In this document: positions 10,183 to 24,176 of the stretch, piece by piece
Layout of the letters: each line of letters opens with the position of its first letter
How positions within the stretch are numbered: the stretch's first letter is position 1
Assembly: GCA_027596075.1 (NCBI GenBank)
Contig: JADGJC010000070.1
Span: 1-64,000 of the forward strand
Length of the DNA stretch: 64,000 bases
Direction: 5' to 3'
DNA from: Rhizophlyctis rosea
Lineage: Eukaryota; Chytridiomycota; Chytridiomycetes; Rhizophlyctidales; Rhizophlyctidaceae
Notes under the pieces: generated by a model
The model's database searches: none
Told to the model about the DNA's origin: nothing
The model's input: the letters and a program-made list of their open reading frames with translations, nothing else
Position numbers and translations under genes: made by a program

Positions 10183-12291
10183 ATGTCCTCATTCCCGCAA
10201 CCCATTTACTTCAACTACACCCAATTCGACGCATTATGTGTTCCAAACGCCTTCTACACCGCTATTCCAATCTTCGCGAACATCGGCTGCGCGCCCCTCA
10301 CCACTCCCCCTGCCGTGTTGACGCTCGAGCTATTAGTGTACGGTTGCGTGTATTGGGAGTTGATGTTTGGTGTAGTGCCCATTTTGGTCGTAAATTGGTA
10401 AGCGGCGGAAGGAGGTCATTAGTCGGCAATCTTGAAGAATTGGGTTTGAGCATGTTTTTACTGGTTCTATTTGCTATTTTGTGCGTGAGAACTAACACCT
10501 GAATTTCACAACACGCGATGAACCTTCCTGTTCGAAATTTTTTTACCCACTCTCAGGCGCAAAGCAAAATCTGGGCTATGGATTTGCATCGCTCTCGCTA
10601 CGGTTACGTTGATCTGTGGTACTGCTCTGGTGGGTGTTGCTCTTTCTTGTTTGTGCTCCTGACTCGTATAAGATGGTAAGGAAGACGGTTGGGTACGAAA
10701 TTCTGTGAACACCCGACAGGATCGTATGGATGCCTTGGGAGAAAGAACAGATACGCTCCAACATTAACGGACCAAATTGACATGGGGCATTGTGGCAATG
10801 CAATTACCCAGTTTGATGGACTTCTCATGTTTCGTTTTTCACTCGCTAGTGCATCTCCTTGACTGACCTCGTTTACCCCCGCGGACCTACCAGTAAGTGC
10901 CTCAGCATCCGTTAGCGACTAGTATCGTTCTTCCCTTACAACAAACCATGGTGGTCCGAAACTCCTTCTCCAACTAAACAATTGCCCCTTTCCCACCTTT
11001 CCACATCTGAAGCCCCAATCCCTGTCGGTACCCTGGTGGCAATGAGCATCTTCTTGAGCTTTTGGATCGTGTTTTACATGACGGCTCTGACGTTGAGGTA
11101 CCGCTCGCATGTGATTCGCTGGGGAAGAAGATGAGATAAACTAATCTGTTCAGTGTCATTATTTTTCAACCAGAACAGTGACACTTACAAAAGCGTCAAA
11201 CCCCAAGTTGACTTACTTCCGTCCGTAACGTTTGCGGCACCTCGCAATGTTTGGTCCGCATTTAACTTTCCTCGCTAATTGGCATCTCCATTCCCGCATT
11301 CAGTAAATGCCCTTGCCATCTCAACGGTCCTCTTCGCTCTCAGTGTCATATGTACGGTGAGTCGCTTCTTTTCATCAAGCGATTCCATCAGTTAAGTTTA
11401 TAACTTTTCGTCGTCACCCTCGCGCAACCTTACACAGATGATCTATTTCGCCACGAAGAAAATGGATATCATGGCCACCGTGGAGTTCATGAACACAGTC
11501 ACTGTTCGCCTGTTGGTACGTGACCAAGCGGAGTATTATACTGTTGCACGTTTGACAAAATGGCTGTGTGGGATGACTTGTTGGCGGTTACATGGTTGCG
11601 AAACAGCGGGCTCATTCACACAAACTCCCTGCAGCACGCCAATATATGGTGGACAGTGTTAGCAGACTTCATCATCAGCGCCACGTTCATCTGGAAGCTC
11701 TGCATGGGTCTGTCAGTGGAGAAGGCTGGCGTGATCGCGATCCTCACGAACCCTACGCTTCTCCGTTCGCCTGTGGGGTGGGGGATGGGGCTTTGGTATG
11801 CGGCGGTTGGCAATGATGTCCTGAATTGTATACGTGAGTATTCCAAGACGAAGGTGTTTTGGAAGAAGTAGGGTTGCGCGTCCCGGTTGCTGTATGGTGT
11901 GGGTCCTGCTCTTCGGGCAAGTGAAAAGCCAGGAACGTCATGCAAAACCCCGGCTGAACCCACTCCATTTGGACCATGCAATTTTTCAGAAACAATGTGG
12001 ATGGCCTGGCAACTACACACATTTGCGACGTTTTCCCTTGCAGAGGTGAGTGCGACCCATGTGACTTTACGGACTGTATATGATTTGAGACGGCAGCTTG
12101 GTTTCAATCGTCAACCGGATTTCAACCTCTTTGCATTTCCTCCAAAGGTCAAGACCATAGTCGAGCGACACAGCTTTTCGGCGCGCGGCAGCCAGCGTAC
12201 AAGCGACATAAAGAGCCGCACGGAACCGAAACTGAAGGACTCGCCATCCCGTAAAGCGTCCGTCATTGAGTCGTCAGTAATGGAAGCATAG
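10183..12291 (+). CDS. Multi-exon multi-pass membrane protein of unknown family
   Basis: Exon 1 starts at ATG 10183 (MSSFPQPIYFNYTQF) and runs to a GTAAGC donor at 10398; exon 2 begins at 10557 after TCTCAG and reads RKAKSGLWICIALATVTLIC. Later exons give hydrophobic helices: one near 11025-11100 (PVGTLVAMSIFLSFWIVFYM), one near 11305-11352, one amphipathic exon at 11438-11515, and a large exon at about 11560-11832 containing ANIWWTVLADFIISATFIW. The last exon ends at the TAG at 12289 with a Ser/Arg/Lys-rich hydrophilic tail. Roughly seven membrane segments plus a Ser-rich tail would fit a seven-helix receptor-like topology, but no family motif was recognised and the internal splice sites are only partly settled. 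Confidence 0.55.
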
Positions 12292-13124
12292 TGTGTGATT
12301 CGGTCTGGATGAGTTGGATGCTGCAATTTGGGAGGCGGGAAGGCATTCTTTCACCTCATTGCTTTTGAGACGTGCGCTACTTAATTAGACTCGTGGGTGG
12401 AAATTGTTTAATCGAGGTGTGGAATGAACGGAAAGGGGACATCCATGGATAACGTCATACCGTCAACTTTCGACGTTTCTGGCAGCCTTCCCCATAGCAA
12501 AGGCCGCTCTTCAATTCGCCAGATTGAAATAGCTTCCGTAATACACAATTGCTTGAAGTTGGAGCTTGGAACGGAGCTTACCTGCGGCGACTACAGCGAG
12601 ATAATGATGCAATCTCTCTCAATATTGGGCCACCGCCGGCGTGCTATGTCCTTACCTGAGAATTACCTTGGCGACCTTCCACTCAAACAATGCTGCTCAT
12701 TCTCTTCCAATGTGAGATACATGAAAACAAGCGCCAATGCGCTATAGATAATTCTCTGAGTATACGCAAAAGCAGACATTGTAGCTGACACTCTGATCAC
12801 AATACATTGATGGACGTTGGGCCGGAAACACGTTGCGTCCTTCGCATGCGTCCGTTCTTTCATACACCCCTCCCGCAACAACCCAAACCATCCACAGACA
12901 GTACAGACCTCATACCTGCTCTCCCTCACACAGCATCCACCCCTGCCCTCCACAACTTTGTCTCCCTGAACATCATTTCCACAAGGCATGCAGTCTAAAT
13001 GATATCAATTCAATCGATTTTACGTTAATAACCATCCAGTGAGTAGTTCGTTGAGGAATATGCTAACACATTTTGCACCGAGGCCGGGGCAACGAACTAC
13101 TCATCACCGCGGCAATTATACCTT
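12292..13124. other. Intergenic, nothing recognised
   Basis: No open frame here shows domain similarity or convincing exon structure. A C-rich stretch near 12860-12960 gives accidental open frames on both strands. Confidence 0.5.
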
Positions 13125-13275
13125 CATAACCAAGCCGGCATAAAAAGCCCAATCCCGTTTCTAGCTGCAATAACCACCGAGGTAGCCAACTCGCTCAGAC
13201 TCCCGTGAAAGATTTAATCATAAACGCCGCCTGGCCCTTACAACCCTTGTCAACATTCTCTATATCACACACGGT
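13125..13275 (-). pseudogene. Relic of a second spherulin-4 family gene
   Basis: Read on the minus strand, this stretch gives ENVDKGL, a stop, GQAAFMIKSFTG, a frameshift, then SELATSVVIAARNGIG. The intact gene at 14481-15338 has QNVNRGFQEQAAFLIRSFTG followed by GELASSVAIAARNNVG at the same positions. The nucleotide sequence is also clearly alike (compare 13130-13260 with 14575-14705). Only the C-terminal third is found, with one nonsense codon and one single-base frameshift, so it is a broken duplicate about 1.3 kb from the intact copy and in the same orientation. Confidence 0.8.
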
Positions 13276-14480
13276 CAACCCACCCATTGGATGCTTGAAC
13301 AACAGTTCTATCCACTCTTCCCTGTCCGGTAACCAAGGATGAGAGAATCAATAACTATGCGTCATCTCCTGGCTTCATTGACTGCAAAATGGGTGTGCTG
13401 GCGTTTGGGATAATAATGTGCGAGGAGAAACCCGGGAGAGACGAAGATAAATGTTGCCCCCCCGCCCGGGTACTCTTACAGCCACATGCTTCTCAGAACT
13501 CCTTGGGGAACGATACGCAATGCCAGATCAAGGTCGTCATCATACATGCCGCACATTGTGCAAGACGGCTCACAAGGAGGCAACAACATAACCTTAGGAG
13601 AGGAGGGCGGAGGAGGAGGGTGTGACGGTGGTGTTAATGGTGATGCTGGTAGTAGTAGTAGTTGTGGTGCGGTAAACGCGAGAGTAGGGTGAGAGTCGAC
13701 CTTGATACCAGTGAATAGTGTATGCATGTTGTATTGCTATTGGAATAGACAACAACAATGGTGCAGTTATAATGCAAGGAGGAAGTCAAAACGGTCTATT
13801 GTGGGGAAACGGTCCGATAACTGGGCTCAAAGCCCTGCAGATGTGTTTCAAGAGAAATGCCGTGCCCTGCTGTATGCATCCCCACAATTCAGAAAAGCAA
13901 CCACCGCATGCGCTAGGATCAACGCCTTCTTTAGGTGTCAAAATGACGATTGACGCGGGCGCAAACCCATATTTGCGGTTGGGAAAAAGGCACGCATCAT
14001 TGACTATTTTAGATGTCGATCTGACATTTGGCGAAAGATGTTGAAATCGACAACTTTCTTTACTAGTAGCACAGTTTGTGATCTGCCCATAACTCCATGC
14101 ACTCCTCCAACCTGGCGCCAAGAGGAGAGCGTCTTACTAGATGATCTCCTTGGTGGTGGACGTGTTTCCAAGCATTCTCTTCGCAGACATCCTAGCATCC
14201 ACCCGTTGTTGTCACAGCTGAGTACTGTTCCGATCGGGGACAATTATGTCTGGGTGTTGATGCTGCCGGTGAGCGGGTTCCATAGAGGCATTGACCCCTT
14301 TCCAATATACGACGGCCACAATGCTCGACAACACTGCTTCTCTATGAGCACCAAATTCCTATATTAAGCTTCTATGCACAACCGGCAAAACGTCTAAAAC
14401 CTTCTAACTTTACAACCGTGCTGAAGCGAGGGACCGTGCTGGACAATTCGACCCGCGAATTCCCCACTCTCTGAACACAA
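13276..14480. other. Intergenic, nothing recognised
   Basis: Between the spherulin-4 relic and the intact gene no further homologous segment was seen. A G-rich tract at about 13598-13660 produces low-complexity open frames that are not credible genes. Confidence 0.5.
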
Positions 14481-15338
14481 TCACGGGCTCGGCCCATACC
14501 GATTGAACCTACTAACCGACTTAACCACCGCCGCCTGGTGCCCCAACAAACTAACATCCTCATAATCAAGCGTCGCCGTGGCATAAAAACACCCCACATT
14601 ATTCCTAGCCGCAATAGCAACCGAGCTAGCCAATTCACCTAACCCCCCCGTGAACGACCTAATCAAAAACGCCGCCTGCTCCTGGAACCCTCTGTTGACG
14701 TTCTGGTTGATCGTTGTGGAGTTCCTATACGCTTGACAGCCGTACTTAGGGTTGCTTGAGTCACCCTCAAAAGGACACTCGTACACAACGACGTAGTCTG
14801 CCAAATCGTAGTATGCAGTGACGGATATGTTGGTTCCGGGGTTGAGGGCGACGTATGTGTTATCATGCGGGATGGAATGGTACGCGTAATCGCTGAGGTC
14901 CTTATAGTACGGCAGGTTTTCGGAAGTAGCACTGACTTCGTCAAAGAAGATACCTCTAACAGCGATATTCTTTGGTTCGTAGTCAGACCAGGCGGCGTAC
15001 TTGGTGATGTTTGCCTTTATCTCAGAGGGGGAATCGGCGGCATAGGTGGTGTGGACGTATCCGAGGAGGCGGACGTTCCGGAAGGTATTGAGCGTGGCTA
15101 GGCCTAGCTTGTACTCGTCATTAGGGTAGGTATCATTGCCGGGACCGGAATCTGGGTTTACGATGATGTAGAAGTTGACATCGGGAGTTGCATTGATGGC
15201 ATCGTAGACGGGGTTCCAGGCATTCTTTGCGGCGCTGGGGTAGAGATAGAGGGGAAGGAGAATGTTTGTGGCAGCAGCAAGGGGGCCGGTCAGGGCGGCG
15301 GCGGCCAGGACGGCGAGGATAGCGGTAAAGAGTTTCAT
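14481..15338 (-). CDS. Secreted spherulation-specific family 4 (spherulin-4) protein
   Basis: A single uninterrupted exon of 285 residues. Residues 1-23 form a secretion signal (MKLFTAILAVLAAAALTGPLAAA) cut just before TNILLPLYLYPS. The family signature is clear: PLYLYPSAAKNAWNPVYDAI, then VNFYIIVNPDSGPGNDTYPN, a segment with NVRLLGYVHTTYA, and GIFFDEVSA, where the FFDE acid pair sits at the end of a beta strand of the presumed TIM-barrel fold. These match the spherulin-4 family first described from Physarum spherules and common in fungal secretomes. Several N-x-S/T sites suggest glycosylation. The molecular function of the family is not firmly known; the fold resembles glycoside hydrolases. 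A broken paralogue lies downstream at 13125-13275. The ATG at 15336-15338 is the only start that retains the signal peptide. Confidence 0.88.
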   Translation of the reverse strand: MKLFTAILAVLAAAALTGPLAAATNILLPLYLYPSAAKNAWNPVYDAINATPDVNFYIIVNPDSGPGNDTYPNDEYKLGLATLNTFRNVRLLGYVHTTYAADSPSEIKANITKYAAWSDYEPKNIAVRGIFFDEVSATSENLPYYKDLSDYAYHSIPHDNTYVALNPGTNISVTAYYDLADYVVVYECPFEGDSSNPKYGCQAYRNSTTINQNVNRGFQEQAAFLIRSFTGGLGELASSVAIAARNNVGCFYATATLDYEDVSLLGHQAAVVKSVSRFNRYGPSP

Positions 15339-17444
15339 CTGAAAACCTCTGTGTATCCAATCAGGCAGGATAGTTACTAAGAATCTGCAAACCCGACCAC
15401 ACTAATGATAGAAGGGGGACTTGTCAGTATTTAGGTCGTCAACGGAAGAGTGACTGATCCAATTCAAACCTGGCCTGAAGCTGCGCTCGCATGTTCATGG
15501 CCGATGAATGAATCATGGTGCGTTTTAAAACTTTTAAAGTTCGACGGAACTTGACGGGGCTGAGACTCAGCTTTCGGTCCATGGTTACCCAAAAATGAAG
15601 AGAAAGAAACGTGGTTCCTGCCTTGGGTGACGACCACAGGGACGGTGTGTGACAAGCCTTTCCCCTGGAGCTCGCCATCTTGGCGCGGAAGAAGACGAAT
15701 AGATGCGCTACCCCGTAAGCCATCGCTGACGGAAATGCTGAGAAAATGGATTGTTCTCCTTTGTATAACATGAGTTGCCTGAACTAAGCCATCTACCTCA
15801 GCCCCCTCTCCAAGTGACCCGCTTCGAGCGAAGGACGCGTGCGAAAACCACAACTTTGACAGGTGTAACATTGGGTTGTGTTCGGACCGACACCACCGAC
15901 AGCGCGGCTACCGACTCCTCGCGTCTGGTCTCCTGGACATGATTCTGCTCTCACGCCGTTGCCGAAAAGCACTTTATTGACGAAGAGGTATGGTCAGTAT
16001 GGTCGGCTTGTCGGTACACACTTCAGCGTCAAGGGGGTCTCTCTTGGGAAGTTTTCTGGAAGTCGTGGAGATGGCGGGGCATCATAGCCTTTCTAGGGGT
16101 TAGCCGCAAAACCACAATGCACAGCATTGGCCTTGGTGAAATGTATTGCAGCTGCGTAATCAAGCTTGTGCATCCTAACCCTAATGCCTGATTCGAGATG
16201 GTCCCTTCATATCAAGTCCCAGCAGATGGAGTGACTATGGCGGCGGGAAGCAAGGGCAGGTCCTTCCATTGACAAGCATTGCACCAAGTTTGGGGTGAAG
16301 CTGGCATATGCGAAAGGTAAGCTCGCCCTCCAACGCATTCAAACAACCAGAGATTGTGGCCTTTGTGTCCTGAACAATGGACACGACTGGTAAACCGTCC
16401 GGTTGTATTCATCGTGGTGATGACGATCAGCTAGGTGGTCAATTCTGGGCAGGCCAAGTTCTTGAGAGTTCACTAAACCAAAGCAGTACACCGAAAATGA
16501 CTGTACGGGAGAAGGCCATTAACAGTCATCGGCCGCCTTGAATGCGCAGGTTTTCGACGTTACGAACATAGTGAACATGCAAAGGAACACAGCCACAGCA
16601 CCCTCATTTGCAGTCATCCTTATTTCAATTGAGAATTTACGAGCAGTGTTTAACAATGGCCGATAAAAACAGAGGAATCTCACAAGTTGGTTCGGGCCTA
16701 AAACAAGGGTTAAATCGGAAAACACTGAAAACTGACGAAACAGATGGTGAACCGAAGCCCAGACAACAATAGGCACTGGAGACCGTCTGCCAAATGCTTT
16801 GCCGGTACCTGGTACCCTGCCTAGTACCTCTCTCCATAGAATTCAACTTTTTCGAAATCAGAGCACTTCAGAGGAAGCGCGAATGGTTTCCGCGTGGAGG
16901 CACAGCAATATCCAAAAATCTTAGCAGTCACGCCACGCTCAGCCACCCCAAAATGTGGCTTATATACCCGGAGGACTGGAGGGTGAAGCAATGCGATGAC
17001 TTCAACATCCAATGTCAACCAACATCTTGCCGTCAATTCCGTAGACTATTTCAATCTGGTCCTCCTTTTTCGTACCCTCCCGCACCTTCCCACAGCACGC
17101 AAACAGCAAAAAGCCACTGCTTTGGGTTTTGGTCCTTCTTTCAGTTTGAACTCTCATCGCCAAGACAATACCTACTGTTCGGGACGTCACAGAGTATTCT
17201 GCAATTCACTGCATCCTTCGCTAGCTTCGTGCTCCCTTGCCATAGCGTGGGTTGGTTGTCGTCACCCTCTACAGTACCTTTAGCGCTGTCACTACGCTCG
17301 GGCTTTGGTTGCCAAACGAAGCAAAGGACGGGGGACGACCCACTCGCCAAATAATAGGGGCACACACACGCATCGTTTCGTCTGCCGCTTGTTGTTCCCA
17401 CATACCATATCAGCTATACCCACTTTCTCTCGTCCGACCAAAAG
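15339..17444. other. Intergenic between divergent genes, nothing recognised
   Basis: No protein similarity or exon pattern is visible. The last few hundred bases before 17445 are pyrimidine-rich and probably hold the promoter and leader of the deubiquitinase gene. Confidence 0.45.
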
Positions 17445-20400
17445 ATGCCGTTCTCACAAGCTGCTTCCGCCGCAGCAAATCAACGGCAGCTCGATGACCC
17501 GCTGAAACCGCCTCCTAGACCAAAGACAGTTGACGAGCTCACCACGCTGGCCGAGGATGGGATAGACGTGAAAATGGCTCTCAACGTCAAGTCGTGGTCT
17601 AGAAGCGGTCTGAAGCTCCTCGAGTCGGGCACAGAAGCGAGACTTTCAGAGGACTATGAACAAGCTTTTGTCCTTCTACATCGTGGCGTTAGGTAATATC
17701 CCTGCGAGCTTCCGATAGTTTACTTGTGTGGCATATCTTCCTGACGGAAGGTGTGTAGAAAGTTTCGATATGTACTGAAAGCGCTTTCTCCTGACTCAGC
17801 ATCTGCGTGAGAGTAATACCAAAGTTGAAAGACTACAAAACCAATCATAATGATAACGATTATCAGCAGCTCCGTAGGGTGAGTAGCTGCTCTTGCCTCT
17901 GTCATCTGCGCCCTTTGTTCATTGACTGTTGATGTTCGGCTGCAGAAATCACAAACGGTAATGGACGACCTGGAAAACATAAAAGCGATTCTCATCCAAC
18001 GTTGCAAAGAGTATGAGGAACGTTTCCCCGCCAAAGGTCCCAAATCGTCCCCACAAATGCCACGATCCGCACAGTTCAAACTCCCAAATGGCGCCGCTCA
18101 TGACTCGGCGCCACCTTCACCAGGACTTGTTCCGCCTCGAGGGGGCAGCCCTTTCGCGACTGCAACACCACCACCTCAGTCATCATTACGCTCCAATTCC
18201 GCAACTCCGTCGTCTGCGTCAAATTCTACTCCAAACGGTCTGTCTAATCCGGTTTTTTTAGCCGAACGGAAATCTTCCGGCGTTTATGACCTATCCAAAT
18301 CTCTCATTAATCCGACTGAATTGTACGAGGTTTTGAATGAAGCGCGTCTTAGTGTTTTGCTGATTGACGTGCGGGGTGATACGGATTGGCTTGCAGGGCA
18401 TGTGCGGTGGAACGGCTGGGGGGCTGGGGGGGGCGGGGTTACAACTGATATTCCGGGAGGCGTCATCCATCTAGATGGGGATTGGCTGAATAGTCAGTAA
18501 GTATGGTAATTCATGCCATTTTGCCGGCATTGGCTTTTTATTAATGTTTATGCAGAACGGATTCAAACCACATAGAATTTTTGATGTCCAATTTCCCATC
18601 ATCCATACCCACCTCCTCTCCGCAAAATCCCGTCTATCTATTCTCACGCCGAAATCTATTCGATCTCGTTGTCATATACGACGGCTTCTCTTCGTCGCAA
18701 AATGACTCCCACGTCCTCCAAAACGTAATCCAGACCATTTGGGGGATGGAAGTATCGAAGCGCTTGAAGAACGCGCCGAGGGTGCTGTTTGGTGGTTGGG
18801 CGGGGTGGATGCAGTTTTTGCAGCAGTGGAAGTCCAGCGGGCTATCGATAGATCAGTGGGTGGAAAGTGGAAGCGAAGTGGCGGATGCATCGCAGGGAGT
18901 GCCAACTCCCTTGCGCATGCTTGGAAAGTCGGTAGGGGCGGGGGCAAATGTCACGGCTGGAGTCGGCGGAGCTTCTCCTAACGGCTCCGTCACTAACAAC
19001 ACCATTGGGGGTTATGCAAGGAGTGTGGGGGATTTCGTTGCCCAACGAACACAACAATTCGGCGGAGGGTCCGTGAGCTCAAACGTGTACCAAGGGAACA
19101 CGAACGGACATAACCCTTTCGGAGCGTCGACGAATGTGACGATAGGAGACAAATCTTCGGCGGCTCCCGTTATCGTTAGTGCAGCACAGCCCTATGCCGC
19201 GGTTCCGAACTACGGCGGTAACGTGTACGGCGTTTATGGAGGACAGGATGGACAATTGGCGGCATCAGGGCTGGCAGGGAACATGGGGATGCCGGGGTCT
19301 TTCCACACTCAACAAGATTTTGCATCCAGCATATCGAACCCATTCTTTGGCATGGGAGGAACTCAGAGGACTCCCTCGCCGCCTCAGGTCGGCGCGTATG
19401 ATGGCATGGCTGGTGCACGGCAGGACGTTGTTGGATATCCAGCATTGGCAGGCAGGACGATGCCGGGACAAGGAGCATATATGGGGCAAGTGGGAGCGTA
19501 TCCATCGCTTCCAGTACGGCCAACCCCAATTCCTGCCATTCCCCCCACTCAACCTACTTCAATCACACCACCGAACGGATCCAACCTGCCCATGGTCCCG
19601 GGAGGACCAAGCGGTCTCGTGCGGCCCCCTTACCAACCACTACCACCTGGCCCTTCGCCACTCCAACCCTCGCAAATGCAACCATCCCCACCACAGCCAC
19701 CTTCGATATCACAGCAGCCACTACAACCCATCGCGCGCGCCCATCTACCCAGCAAGCCTTTGCCAGTACCTCCCATCGGCCCACCAGTTCCCAACTACAT
19801 GCCCGGCGCTTATCCATCAAATTACCTCCCTCCTCAACTCCAAGTACCACAACCCGTCAGCATCCGCCGATCCTCTTCACCATCTCCTTCTCCATCCACG
19901 GCACGCTTCTACGGGAGTGTGGCACCGCAACGATTGGGCGGTCCGCCAGTACCTCCCAAGCCGTCAGGTTTGTCGAGATCAGGGAGCGGGTTGGACGGTA
20001 CGGGGTCTCGTTTTGAGTTTGGCTTTTCGCAAATGGGAATGGCGGGGCTGAGAAATATGGGGAACACGTGCTTCATGAATTCGATTATACAGTGTCTTAG
20101 TGGGACGGTGCCGTTGGCTCGGTATTTCAATGGTATGCCACTCCTACCTTGACTTCGTGATGCGACTTGGCAGTTGATTTCAAAGATTTCTCCAGATGGC
20201 AGTTACAAGCGTCACATCAATAAGACAAATACCTTGGGGACGCGAGGTGACATCGCACAAAGCTTCGCAGAGCTCATCAGAATGATGTGGAGCGAAAGCG
20301 GGGGTGTCGTCGTTCCGGGCACTTTCAAGGTTCGTCACATCAACATCCCCATCCCCTCTATCAACCCCCCACTAACAAGACACCCCATCCACCCAGGAAC

Positions 20401-21745
20401 GCGTCGGAGACCACCACCCCAGCTTCCGAGGGAACGAGCAACAAGACAGTCAAGAATTCCTAGCATTCGTGCTGGACAGCATGCACGAAGACTTGAACGT
20501 TGCCCGGAAAAGTAGTGGGAAAATCAAAGAAATCAAAGCAAACGGGGAGGAAGATGAAGAGATGATACCGGATGAGATTTTGATGGATACGTCGTGGAGT
20601 CGGTATACGCAGTTGAATTGGAGTATTATTGTGGATATGTTTCAGGGGGTTTTGAAGAGTCGGTTGCAGTGTATGACTTGTGGGAAGGTACAATTGTGAT
20701 TTGGAATGGGGTTTTTTGGGCATGTGCTTACGTGTGACTTCTTTGCGTTTTAAGACGTCGACGACGTTTAATCCTTTCATGTACCTCACACTGCCAGTTC
20801 CGCAAACGCGACAAGGCGTGCAACTGGAGCAGTGTTTGGATGAATTTGTTAAGGAGGAGATTTTGGATGGCAATGATGCTTGGTAAGGGTTGTGATGTCG
20901 GGCTGGAACCCCGTATCAAACTCTCCTTTGGTTGGCTACAACGGGTTCTCTACGTTATTAACACATTTCCCCCACTCTTTCCAGGCGATGTCCAAAATGC
21001 AAAGTCCCACGACGAACGAGGAAGCAGTTGACGATTGCAAAACTGCCCGTCGTGCTACTGGTGCACCTGAAGCGGTTCTATTTCCAGGGACCTTTTAGAA
21101 ATAGGATAGATACTTATGTTCATTTTCCTATCAAGTATGTTTGTTTAAGGTCATTTGTTTTTCTTTTTAGTCACGGTATGCTCACTCTCGTATTCTTAGA
21201 CGACTGGACTTGACAAGGTACATGCCAGCAAACTTACGAGCACATCAAAAGAGGCTTCCTCGACCCATGACGGTGGGGTATCCCCAACAACGAGGCAACT
21301 ATGGTGCGCAAGGAATGCCAGGAGCACCGATGCTACCTCCTAAGCCGGAAGAATACTTGTATGATTTGTATGCTGTTTCGGTGAGTGGCTATGATTTGAA
21401 GGCAGGACATGGCTGAATGCGAAAGTACTGACTTCTGGTACTTTATGATGTATACAGAACCATTCTGGAGGGCTGAATGGGGGGCATTATACTGCTCAAG
21501 TGAAGTATGGGCAGAAGAATCAGTGGTATAACTTTGATGATTCGCGAGTTACGCCTTGTCAAGAACAGGATGTTCAGGTATGCATGCGCGCCCCTGCTTG
21601 AAGGGTTTGGTGCGCTCCATTGCTTCATCTTCAAACAATATTAATCTTATGGCCGTGACAGACATCCCAAGCATACATCTTATTCTACTGGCGCGCCCGA
21701 CCGGATCCAGTTCCGTCGATGGCAGAGTGGTGGATTAATCGCTGA
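17445..21745 (+). CDS. Ubiquitin-specific protease of the Doa4/Ubp5/USP8 type (N-terminal USP8-like helices, rhodanese, UCH domain)
   Basis: Exons by splice phase: 17445-17692, an unresolved short part up to 17945, 17946-18496, 18556-20132, 20196-20329, 20397-20687, 20755-20882, 20985-21134, 21200-21380, 21458-21577, 21662-21745. The N-terminus resembles the helical USP8 dimerisation region ([22 protein letters not shown]). A rhodanese-like domain follows ([14 protein letters not shown] ... [18 protein letters not shown]), then about 370 residues rich in Pro, Gly and Gln. The catalytic core starts at [18 protein letters not shown], with the nucleophilic Cys, continues through [13 protein letters not shown], a CPKC zinc finger half, and [10 protein letters not shown], and ends with [13 protein letters not shown] and WYNFDDSRV, holding the catalytic His and Asp. 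Yeast Doa4 acts on endosomes to remove ubiquitin from cargo before vacuolar sorting; that role is inferred here from architecture. Confidence 0.92.
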
Positions 21746-22866
21746 AAGGGATGCAATTTGGCGATGTTGGGTGGAAGGTGGGCACAAAGCCCGGATGGAA
21801 GGTCGATTTGGCTGAGAGATACCCGGATTTATGATATTGGGTGTTGGATGTAAATATGTTTGTGCGGGATGATGTATGGGCTGCATTTAGTTTGGGTTTC
21901 AGATGATGTGTTTTTCTGATGGTGTTATGTATGTATATAGTTTGAATTGATTGTTAGTTGCCTATGGAAGGTTTCTTGAATTGGGAAAGTGGTGGTTCTT
22001 TTGATCTCTGAAGTAGTTTGCAGTGCATGAATAGTTCGACTTTGCCACCATGCACACGAGTGATCCAAAGGGTCTGAGGGTCGCCATCGGATGAACTCAA
22101 CCCGATCAAGGATTTACGTATCGAGGATGGAAGCAATTCTAATTGAAATCCGATTGGAGAGAGGCCTAGATTAGTAGGACCCTTGCCATGGTGTGACCGT
22201 TATCCAAGTGGCTAATCATGGCTATTCCATGCACCTCAATCAATCGGCCGGTCATTGTATTGTCCTACCAGAAGAGGGGGTGTGGGTGTGTGTGTGTGCT
22301 GGGTGGGATCAGCAGCCTGTGCGCCTTCCCCCTTCTGACTTCTGGTTTAGGGTATGACCCACATACACACTCGCTGTAGCACCCAAAAATTCTTACACGC
22401 TCAGTCTCCTCATTTACACATCTTACTCGCGGCATCACACACAGCTATCCAGCACGACGCACGCACCTCAGACGCGCCTTCCTTCCCATATTGTTGATAG
22501 AGACAACGTTGCCGTTGAACAGGTACAGATGCGGACCGGACATCGGGGCTTCCATTCGCGTAAGAACCTTCCATATGTTCTATCGGATGCTTATCAACCC
22601 CCGCCTCTTTCCCACGCAGTCCTCCGTTTAGCACATCTTCCTCCTAAATCACAATCACTAGCGCCGCCTGACACGTGAGTGACACTTGTTCGCCTCTGCC
22701 CCACACTACACGTCCGCACATCTTCCTGCTTTCCGCTAATATTTGACCGAAACAGGTTTTCCCACAAAGAAGCCTCGTTGCTTCTCACCACACACAATTC
22801 CCTTTTCAATATACCCCTGCGGCCTTCAAGTACTCCTCACAACCCTCCTAAACCTCGCCTAACACC
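21746..22866. other. Intergenic region upstream of the Rap1-like gene
   Basis: No gene seen. A short GT-rich microsatellite lies near 22270-22300. From about 22420 the sequence is pyrimidine-rich, as expected for a fungal promoter and leader; CACC precedes the ATG at 22867. Confidence 0.5.

Positions 22867-24176
<1,310 letters not shown>

Noticed and set aside
16794..17354. 186-codon open frame upstream of the deubiquitinase
   Set aside because: No domain, Phe/Ser-rich pyrimidine-driven composition, and it lies in the likely promoter and leader of the next gene.
18672..20051. Open frames overlapping the deubiquitinase linker on both strands
   Set aside because: Shadows of the Pro/Gln/Gly-rich linker; the main frame is fixed by the rhodanese and UCH motifs on either side.
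22262..22310. GT microsatellite as a regulatory element
   Set aside because: Short simple repeat, common by slippage, with no associated motif.
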